12,464 nucleotides of DNA from an uncultured Steroidobacter sp. (GTDB lineage: Bacteria > Pseudomonadota > Gammaproteobacteria > Steroidobacterales > Steroidobacteraceae). Positions 7,372 through 12,464 of this stretch are shown piece by piece. The notes under the pieces are model-generated. The model was given only the letters and a program-made list of their open reading frames with translations, searched no databases and was not told where the DNA came from. Both the position numbers and the translations under genes were made by a program. Where the stretch lies: contig CAMLEO010000213.1 of the NCBI GenBank assembly GCA_946478975.1, positions 1-12,464 on the forward strand, written 5' to 3'. Within the stretch, counting starts at the first letter, position 1; each line of letters opens with the position of its first letter.

Positions 7372-8681
7372 ACGGGCCGCCGCATGAAGCGCTGGTTGGT
7401 GCTGCCGCTATAGGTGTACTGCGCGATGCGGGCGCCGTCGGCAGTGGATCGTCCCCATACATCCATTGCCTTTCCCGACTGGCGGTTGATGAGGCTCACC
7501 ACGCCGCCGCCCTGGTCCATGACCTGCCACTGCTGGTTGGCCGCTCCGGTGTTGGCTTCCTGCGTGACATCGGCGCCGTCGCTATTGTTTGCGACCTGGA
7601 GCACCAGGCCGCTGTGACGGGCGCTGATGCGCACGTAACCATCACCGGTATCGATGAACTGGAACTGCTGGTTGAGCCCGCCGGTGCTCGACCATTGCAA
7701 CAGCTTCGCTCCGGCTGCCGTGGAAACGGAATCGATGTCCGCAAACTTGCCGCTGTGCTGGGCGATCAGGTTGTAAGTGTTGGGAGTCGCATCGCCGGTG
7801 ACGAACTCCCACTTGGTATGTGAGGACTGCGCATCGCCCGCGAGTCGGTCGCGAGCGGCTGTATCGCCATACAAACTCCAGCGCATCCAGTCCACGGCCA
7901 CCTTCGACATGATCGGATCCGACCACATCGATGTGTGATTCCCTCCCACGAAAGTGAGGAACGCTTTGGTCGGCGGCAGTTCGGCGTACGCTTGCCTTGC
8001 GGAGGAGTACTGCGTCGTCGGGTCACGATCGCCGTGCATGAACAGCACCTTGGCATGCACCGAACTGCTGGGATTGCCCATGTCTGTACATGATTGTGGA
8101 ATCGCCGCCGTGATCCGCGAGTCGGGCCAGGCGGTGAGCAGTCCATGTGTGGTCATGCCTCCCATCGAGTGGCCGGAGACACCGACACCCACTGCCGTGT
8201 CGATGCGGCCGGTGAACGGAGTGCCGGCGTCGTTCAGCGCCAGTGTTCGGGTAAGAAGTTCCGAGATGTCTTTGGACTGGTTGCCGTTGTAGACATCGTT
8301 GATGTTCAGATTGGCGAAGTAGGGCGCGGGCACGATGAATCCAGCCGCGGCCAGCGGTTGGATCATTCCCAGCGAATTCTGCGGGCTGCTGCTGAAGCCG
8401 TGCATGAACTCACAAATCGGGAACAAACCCGCGGCGATGGGCGCATTGGTTACTGGATTTCCGCCGGGCGCGCCGGTCGCGGGGTAGTACACATACGTGG
8501 GGATCTGGCGACTGCCACGTGTCCAGTTGTACTGGCGCACACCTACGGCAAACGGCGTCGTCGGCGCGGCCCGCAGCGGGCGCACGCTTTGCGCGAAGGT
8601 TTGCCAACTGCCGAACAGGGATGAGGCCCCGACCGTCGCCGCTCCGGCCACGCCGAGTCGCAAAAATCTACGTCTTTCCAT
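7368..8681 (-). CDS. Tat-exported alpha/beta hydrolase with C-terminal ricin-type lectin domain
   Basis: 437 aa; ATG at 8681 with AAGGAG seven bases upstream. Residues 1-31 form a Tat-like signal (MERRRFLRLGVAG, then a hydrophobic stretch ending TFAQS). Residues about 40-275 form an alpha/beta hydrolase related to the dienelactone-hydrolase/cutinase-like (PETase-type) esterases. The nucleophile elbow is GHSMGG with S172, the likely acid is D220 in HGDRDPTTQ, and the likely base is H249 in GGNHTSM. The oxyanion region is near FMHGFSSS (92-99). Residues about 295-437 form a beta-trefoil of the ricin B/CBM13 type, with NQQF, NQQW and NQRF marking three successive subdomains. Inference: a secreted or periplasmic esterase directed to carbohydrate by its lectin tail, perhaps acting on acyl groups of plant polysaccharides or on cutin/polyester. 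The sequence cannot tell ester from polyester substrates. It is divergent from the GH53 gene and overlaps the next gene by four bases. Confidence 0.88.
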   Translation of the reverse strand: MERRRFLRLGVAGAATVGASSLFGSWQTFAQSVRPLRAAPTTPFAVGVRQYNWTRGSRQIPTYVYYPATGAPGGNPVTNAPIAAGLFPICEFMHGFSSSPQNSLGMIQPLAAAGFIVPAPYFANLNINDVYNGNQSKDISELLTRTLALNDAGTPFTGRIDTAVGVGVSGHSMGGMTTHGLLTAWPDSRITAAIPQSCTDMGNPSSSVHAKVLFMHGDRDPTTQYSSARQAYAELPPTKAFLTFVGGNHTSMWSDPIMSKVAVDWMRWSLYGDTAARDRLAGDAQSSHTKWEFVTGDATPNTYNLIAQHSGKFADIDSVSTAAGAKLLQWSSTGGLNQQFQFIDTGDGYVRISARHSGLVLQVANNSDGADVTQEANTGAANQQWQVMDQGGGVVSLINRQSGKAMDVWGRSTADGARIAQYTYSGSTNQRFMRRPV

Positions 8682-8787
8682 GACATCGCTCCTTGTGTTG
8701 ATGGATCGCTACTCGTTCATCCGCCGCTGATTTCCCCGCTGAACCGTGCCAGGTGAGAAATACGCCGACGCGCCTCTAGCACGGGCT

Positions 8788-8821
8788 TTGGAACATCGGC
8801 AATATAAATAATATAAATATT
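8788..8821 (+). promoter_or_regulatory. AT-rich promoter/operator candidate of the GH53 gene
   Basis: TTGGAA (8788-8793) and TATAAA (8812-8817), spaced by 18 bp, make a reasonable sigma-70-type promoter reading towards the GH53 gene. The -10 lies in a run of 21 A/T bases (8801-8821) containing ATATAAATA twice in tandem (8802-8810 and 8811-8819). In a GC-rich window this stands out, and it recurs in related form upstream of the receptor and regulator genes. The tandem could be an operator for the GntR-family protein. It lies in the 262-bp divergent region and could also serve the hydrolase gene on the other strand. Confidence 0.5.
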
Positions 8822-8854
8822 GTTTGTGGAGTCAACATGCGCTACGGTGCGGCT

Positions 8855-8900
8855 GAAATCGGCATGCTCTGCAGGAGTCGGAATCATATATGCCGATTTC
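8855..8900 (+). promoter_or_regulatory. Perfect 11-bp inverted repeat in the GH53 leader
   Basis: GAAATCGGCAT (8855-8865) and its exact complement ATGCCGATTTC (8890-8900) flank a 24-nt spacer. If transcription starts near 8824 the repeat lies in a leader of about 120 nt. There it could fold as a stem-loop controlling translation or stability, or act in DNA as a two-half-site operator with centres about three helical turns apart. The pairing is seen directly; the role is inference. Confidence 0.45.
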
Positions 8901-8914
8901 GATGGGCGTTTCAT

Positions 8915-8927
8915 ATGGACAATCCAT
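8915..8927 (+). repeat. Short inverted repeat just before the GH53 RBS
   Basis: ATGGA (8915-8919) and TCCAT (8923-8927) are perfect complements around a CAA spacer, ending four bases before the GGAGGAG ribosome site at 8931-8937. It may form a small hairpin near the RBS. It is short enough to be chance. Confidence 0.25.
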
Positions 8928-8931
8928 CACG

Positions 8932-9388
8932 GAGGAGCAGGTCATGCAGCGGACCAGGAAACATCTCGTTTTTATATCGACGCTGATCGCAGCAGCCGTG
9001 GCGCTGTGGGGCACGGCGGCCAGTGCGCAAAGCGTGACGATTCAAGAGAACGCCGCGGGCTTTTGCCGTGTCGATGGCACGGTGGACAGTAACAACAGCG
9101 GCTTTACTGGCAGCGGATTTGCCAACGCCGACAATGCCATCGGCAAAGGCGTCGACTGGAGCGTCAACGCCTCCGCCAGCGGCATCTACCAGTTGGAATG
9201 GCGTTTTGCCAACGGCGCGACCGATCGGCCGGGCAACGTGAAGATCAACGGCACGAATGTGACGACGGTCGGCTTTCCCTCGACGGGAGTGTGGACGAGT
9301 TGGACGACGGTCAGCACGACGGTGAGCCTGAATGCGGGGCCCAACAGCATTCGTCTGGAGTCGACCACCAGTGGCGGCCTTGCGAACA
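8932..9388 (+). repeat. CBM35 cassette, copy A (RBS, signal peptide and CBM35)
   Basis: This segment matches 12007-12464 at the DNA level. From ATG to the window end there are about 24 base differences in 445 and no indels (counted by eye); the leader has a single extra G in the other copy. The match begins at GAGGAGCAG in the ribosome site and runs at least to 9388, where the second copy is cut by the window. It reflects a fairly recent duplication or gene conversion. Confidence 0.9.
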
Positions 9389-10458
9389 TCGACTCGCTGG
9401 CTGTCAGCGGCGGCAGTAGTGTGCAGGCAGCTCCCTGTAACAATTCCGGCGGAGGCATTTTCCGGCCTGGCTACATTCTGGGGGCCGATATCAGCTGGAC
9501 CCTCGAACAGGAATCCATCGGACAGCGCTACAGCGATAACGGACAGATCAAATCGCTGGAGCGGATCCTGGTCGACAACGGCTTCAACTACATTCGGATC
9601 CGTACTTTCGTATGTCCGCAATGTCCGGGCGGTTACCTGGAGCACCTGTATTCCGGTGCGGGCCCCACGGAACACTGGGCCGATACCGCGCATACGATCA
9701 AACTCGCGAAGCGCGTGAAGACCTGCGGCATGGGAGTCTTCCTCGATTTCCACTTGAGCGACAACTGGGCCTCCATCGGCCACCAGGAACGCCCGTCGCA
9801 GTGGCAGGGCAGCGATGCGCAAATACGGACCGCCGCGTACAACTACAGCAAAGGTGTGCTCGACCAGATGGTAGCGGCGGGTGTGAAGCCGGACATGGTC
9901 CAATGCGGCAACGAAACGAACTCGCACGTGGCGGGCTATGCCACCAGCAACTGGGCTGGCTTCTCAGGCGTGATGAATGCTTGTTTCAAGGCAGTGCGCG
10001 ACACCGATCCGAACATCATCACGGTGACACAACATGGCCGTCCGCGTCCGGACGGCGGCTTTCCTGCCTGGCTGACCACGATGTTTGGCAGCAATCCGCC
10101 GATCGATGCCGACGTAGTGTGCGGGTCGACATACGGGACCACCAACAACGGCGCGGACTGGCGGGATATGTTTACGTCCGTGATCACGAACTGGCGCAAG
10201 CCGGTGATGAGCTGCGAATACACCAACCAGCGCCGGGACCTGGTCAACAACACGTTTCGCAACCTGCCGAACAAAATGGGTTGGGGCACTTTCATCTGGG
10301 AGCCCACGGCCTACGGCGACAGCAAGCCATTCACTTTCGGCAACGGCGTGTACGCCACCAACTCGGCGATGGACGAGTATGCACGCATCGCCCGGGAGGC
10401 CGGCTTGCCCGTGCCTTCAAAACCCGCGTCGCAACTTCAGGGAACGACGTGTCAATGA
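8944..10458 (+). CDS. CBM35-GH53 endo-beta-1,4-galactanase
   Basis: Exported enzyme expected to cut beta-1,4-galactan or type I arabinogalactan side chains of pectin. 504 aa from the ATG at 8944, chosen because GGAGGAG lies six bases upstream and the signal peptide starts there; an in-frame start at 8890 would prepend 18 unlikely residues. Signal peptide 1-28 (ending AASA). CBM35-like module about 29-157: ENAAGFC, GFTGSGFAN, YQLEWRFANG, VKING, WTSW and GLANIDSL are characteristic of the fold. GH53 barrel about 175-490: GADISW (180-185), NYIRIRTF, LDFHLSDNWASIG (267-279), QCGNETN with acid/base E324, SCEYTNQ with nucleophile E425, and GWGTFIWEP (446-454). Family knowledge: CBM35 modules often bind uronic acids, which would anchor the enzyme to pectin. 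Odd: many cysteines, two of them directly beside the catalytic blocks (C321, C424). First of three CBM35 genes on this strand; 74 bp to the next. Confidence 0.93.
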   Translation: MQRTRKHLVFISTLIAAAVALWGTAASAQSVTIQENAAGFCRVDGTVDSNNSGFTGSGFANADNAIGKGVDWSVNASASGIYQLEWRFANGATDRPGNVKINGTNVTTVGFPSTGVWTSWTTVSTTVSLNAGPNSIRLESTTSGGLANIDSLAVSGGSSVQAAPCNNSGGGIFRPGYILGADISWTLEQESIGQRYSDNGQIKSLERILVDNGFNYIRIRTFVCPQCPGGYLEHLYSGAGPTEHWADTAHTIKLAKRVKTCGMGVFLDFHLSDNWASIGHQERPSQWQGSDAQIRTAAYNYSKGVLDQMVAAGVKPDMVQCGNETNSHVAGYATSNWAGFSGVMNACFKAVRDTDPNIITVTQHGRPRPDGGFPAWLTTMFGSNPPIDADVVCGSTYGTTNNGADWRDMFTSVITNWRKPVMSCEYTNQRRDLVNNTFRNLPNKMGWGTFIWEPTAYGDSKPFTFGNGVYATNSAMDEYARIAREAGLPVPSKPASQLQGTTCQ

Positions 10459-10474
10459 TTCGAGGCTGACGCAG

Positions 10475-10498
10475 TCGAGCCCGCCTGCGCGGGCTCGA
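10475..10498 (+). terminator. Perfect 10-bp hairpin between the GH53 and CE12 genes
   Basis: TCGAGCCCGC (10475-10484) and GCGGGCTCGA (10489-10498) are exact complements around a CTGC loop, 16 bases after the GH53 stop. No U run follows, so full intrinsic termination is doubtful. It may partly attenuate transcription, or protect the 3' end of a processed GH53 message. The structure is certain in sequence; the function is uncertain. Confidence 0.5.
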
Positions 10499-10532
10499 TC
10501 GTCACCACGTGCTGTCCGGACAAGGAGGCGTC

Positions 10533-12008
10533 ATGAAACGATTCAAAACCGTGTGTGCGCTGTTTGGCGCACTCGTGCTGCTCGGCTTTTCATTCAGCGC
10601 CCGAGCTCAATCCGTAACGATTCAGGAAAACACCGCGGGCTTTTGCCGTGTGGAAGGAACGATCGACAGCAATCACGGCGGCTTTACCGGCAGCGGGTTT
10701 GCGAACGCCGACAATGTCATCGGCAGAGGCATCGACTGGAGTATCAATGTGCCGGCCAGCGGCATGTATCAATTGGAGTGGCGCTTCGCCAACGGCGCGA
10801 CCGATCGGCCGGGGAGCGTGAAGATCAACGGCACGAATATAACGACGGTCGGGTTTCCTGCCACTGGTATGTGGACCAGTTGGACGACGGTCAGCGCCAC
10901 AGTCAGCCTGAGCGCGGGTCGTAACACCGTTCGCCTGGAGGCGATCACCAGCAGCGGGCTGGCAAACATCGACTCGCTGACTGTCACGGGAGGCAGTGCT
11001 GTGCAGCCGGCCGACTGCGGCAGTAGCAATGCATGTGGCGATATGCCAGGAAACAATGTGGTGTCTTCCTGCAGCGGTAATCCTGCCGTATGTCTCTTGG
11101 GAGGTGGTGTCGGCAACTATCGTGTAGCGATGAAGTTCGATGCCGCCTACAGCGGTGAGCTCGAAGTCTTCGCCGAATCGCGGCGGCGGATGTTCGCGTC
11201 GGCCCAGCAAAGCACCGCCACCGCCCGTTGCACCACTCTGCTCGTGAATGTTCGCGATCCGGAAGGCGAGCCTTACCAGTCGGATCGAGGTACTGCCGGG
11301 TTGAATCTGCGAATCACCAAAGGCACCGGCGCCTTGACGGTGTTGACCGTCACCCCGGTGAGCAGCCCGAGAACAGTATTCATTGCAGGCGACTCGACCG
11401 TTTCCGATCAGCTGCCGCAATTGAATGCGGCGCCGGCCTTGCGATATACCGGCTGGGGTCAATTCATTCCAGCTCATTTCGACGATGACATTGCCGTATC
11501 CAACTACGCGGATTCGGGCGAAGGCACCGCTGCATTCCGCACCGACGGCGGCGGCTTGTGGAACATGATCAACGCGCGGCTGAAATCCGGCGACTGGGTG
11601 ATGATCCAGCTGGGGCACAACGACAAAACCACGTCGGCATCTCTTTATCGATCGAGGATCACCAACCTGGTGAATGCCATTCGCGACAAGGGCGCCAATC
11701 CAATACTCATCACGCCCATGATACGCAACACCGGCGAGCCGCTGTCGGCCCAAAACGTTTGGGGAGATTTGAATATTCGCAATGAGCTCATCGGCGTGGC
11801 CAACGCCCGGGGCGTGCCCTTGATCGACTTGATGAAGCTTTCGAGCGACTGGGCGGCAGGCATCGGGCAGTCCGCCGCGCAGGCTTATTTCGTCGGAACC
11901 GATCGCACGCACTCCAATGAGAGTGGAGCAAAGCTGTTTGCCGAAATGATCGTTGCTGAAATTCGCCGCCAGAACATCGGCATCCACAACGACTTGCGCC
12001 AGCCATGA
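10533..12008 (+). CDS. CBM35-CE12 (SGNH) rhamnogalacturonan acetylesterase-like protein
   Basis: Exported esterase, 491 aa. The ATG at 10533 has AAGGAGG ending four bases upstream; an in-frame start at 10509 is less likely because it sits before the RBS and signal peptide. Signal peptide 1-25 (ending SARA). CBM35-like module about 26-154, differing from the GH53 copy at roughly 28 of 134 positions. A beta-rich accessory domain follows (about 165-278) with GNYRVAMKF, AESRRRMF and LLVNVRDPEG, of the type found before CE12 catalytic domains. SGNH/CE12 domain about 280-480: GDST with nucleophile S288, a block II variant ADSGEG (326-331), GHND (361-364), and DRTH with D457 and H460. Family knowledge: CE12 removes acetyl groups from the rhamnogalacturonan-I backbone so that lyases and hydrolases can act. 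This complements the galactanase upstream. Its stop is 11 bp before the next ATG, so those two genes are probably co-translated. The exact acyl substrate is inferred. Confidence 0.9.
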   Translation: MKRFKTVCALFGALVLLGFSFSARAQSVTIQENTAGFCRVEGTIDSNHGGFTGSGFANADNVIGRGIDWSINVPASGMYQLEWRFANGATDRPGSVKINGTNITTVGFPATGMWTSWTTVSATVSLSAGRNTVRLEAITSSGLANIDSLTVTGGSAVQPADCGSSNACGDMPGNNVVSSCSGNPAVCLLGGGVGNYRVAMKFDAAYSGELEVFAESRRRMFASAQQSTATARCTTLLVNVRDPEGEPYQSDRGTAGLNLRITKGTGALTVLTVTPVSSPRTVFIAGDSTVSDQLPQLNAAPALRYTGWGQFIPAHFDDDIAVSNYADSGEGTAAFRTDGGGLWNMINARLKSGDWVMIQLGHNDKTTSASLYRSRITNLVNAIRDKGANPILITPMIRNTGEPLSAQNVWGDLNIRNELIGVANARGVPLIDLMKLSSDWAAGIGQSAAQAYFVGTDRTHSNESGAKLFAEMIVAEIRRQNIGIHNDLRQP

Positions 12009-12464
12009 GGAGCAGGGTCATGGAACGGACCAGGAAACATCTCGCTTTTATATCGACGCTGATCGCAGCAGCCGCGGCGCTGTGGGGCACGGCAGCCAGT
12101 GCGCAAAGCGTGACGATTCAAGAAAACGCCGCGGGCTTTTGCCGTGTCGACGGCACGGTCGACAGTAACAACAGCGGCTTTACCGGCAGCGGATTTGCCA
12201 ATGCCGACAATGCCATCGGCAAAGGCGTCGACTGGAGCTTGAACGCCTCCGCCGGCGGCATCTATCAATTGGAATGGCGCTTTGCCAACGGCGCGACCGA
12301 TCGGCCGGGCAGCGTGAAGATCAACGGCACGAATGTGAGGACAGTCGGATTTCCCTCGACGGGAGTGTGGACGAGCTGGACGACAGTCAGCACGACGGTG
12401 AGCTTGAACGCGGGGCCCAACAGCATTCGTCTGGAGTCGACCACCAGTGGCGGCCTTGCGAACA
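12007..12464 (+). repeat. CBM35 cassette, copy B (RBS, signal peptide and CBM35)
   Basis: Second, nearly identical copy of 8932-9388, offset by 3076 bp from the ATG onward. It starts at GAGGAGCAG, which here overlaps the CE12 stop codon, and continues to the right window edge. The CE12 gene between the two copies carries a more diverged version of the module (about 10608-10994), so three related modules lie in a row. Confidence 0.9.
12020..12464 (+). CDS. Exported CBM35 protein, catalytic part beyond window (3' partial)
   Basis: Only the first 148 codons are visible and no stop is reached. ATG at 12020 with GAGGAG seven bases upstream, the RBS overlapping the CE12 stop codon at 12006-12008. 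Signal peptide 1-28 (MERTRKHLAFISTL ... AASA) and most of a CBM35-like module follow. The protein differs from the start of the GH53 protein at only seven of 148 positions (Q2E, V9A, V19A, V74L, S79G, N98S, T107R or its neighbour). The rest may be a second GH53, or another pectin-active domain such as a lyase or hydrolase; nothing in the window decides this. It is probably cotranscribed with the CE12 gene. Confidence 0.88.
   Translation, partial: MERTRKHLAFISTLIAAAAALWGTAASAQSVTIQENAAGFCRVDGTVDSNNSGFTGSGFANADNAIGKGVDWSLNASAGGIYQLEWRFANGATDRPGSVKINGTNVRTVGFPSTGVWTSWTTVSTTVSLNAGPNSIRLESTTSGGLAN

Noticed and set aside
8890..8943. Upstream ATG start for the GH53 gene
   Set aside because: The GGAGGAG site and the signal peptide both indicate the ATG at 8944, and the duplicated gene at 12020 starts at the equivalent ATG.
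10590..11987. 465-codon minus-strand open frame opposite the CE12 gene
   Set aside because: It mirrors the CBM35 and SGNH coding sequence and gives low-complexity translation. Similar antisense frames appear opposite the other CBM35 copies because those copies share sequence.
1..12464. CRISPR arrays, tRNA/rRNA genes, insertion sequences or phage genes
   Set aside because: No short regularly spaced repeats, no recognisable RNA gene, and no transposase, integrase or terminal repeats were seen. The only long repeat is the CBM35 cassette, which is coding.

Overview
The window looks like part of a plant cell-wall polysaccharide utilisation locus from a GC-rich Gram-negative bacterium. A TonB-dependent receptor with a signal peptide, several exported enzymes and a Tat-type signal point to a proteobacterium with an outer membrane. 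The style (TonB receptor without a SusD partner, FCD-type GntR regulator, CBM35-bearing enzymes) fits a gammaproteobacterium of the Steroidobacter/Xanthomonadales kind, but this placement is inference from general resemblance only.

Layout. (1) 1-2825 (+): the 3' part of a large gene, cut by the left window edge, joining a GH39-like and a GH79-like glycosidase domain in one chain. (2) 2951-5569 (+): a TonB-dependent outer-membrane receptor, probably the importer of the released oligosaccharides. (3) 5572-6336 (-): a GntR/FadR-type repressor, convergent with the receptor gene and separated from it by 2 bp. (4) 8681-6433 (-): two genes overlapping by 4 bp, a Tat-exported alpha/beta hydrolase with a C-terminal ricin-type lectin domain, then a membrane-anchored helical-repeat protein of unknown function. 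(5) 8682-8943: a divergent promoter region with an AT-rich element and a perfect 11-bp inverted repeat. (6) 8944-12464 (+): three consecutive exported proteins that begin with the same CBM35-type carbohydrate-binding module, attached to a GH53 endo-beta-1,4-galactanase, to a CE12/SGNH rhamnogalacturonan acetylesterase, and to a third partner cut off by the right window edge.

How the parts fit. GH53 cleaves beta-1,4-galactan side chains, CE12 enzymes deacetylate the rhamnogalacturonan-I backbone, GH79 members remove glucuronic acid, and GH39 members remove xylose, arabinose or related sugars. Together these suggest rhamnogalacturonan-I and/or arabinogalactan carrying glucuronate as the target. 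FCD-type GntR regulators usually sense small organic or sugar acids, which agrees with uronate sensing. A nine-base AT-rich word recurs upstream of the receptor gene, the regulator gene and (twice) the GH53 gene, and could be a shared operator or promoter element.

Most notable points: the double-catalytic GH39-like/GH79-like fusion; the CBM35 cassette (RBS, signal peptide and module) present in two nearly identical copies about 3.1 kb apart plus one divergent copy; the lectin-tailed hydrolase translationally coupled to an unrecognised solenoid protein; and the 5'-UTR inverted repeat. No RNA genes, CRISPR arrays, transposases or integrases were seen.
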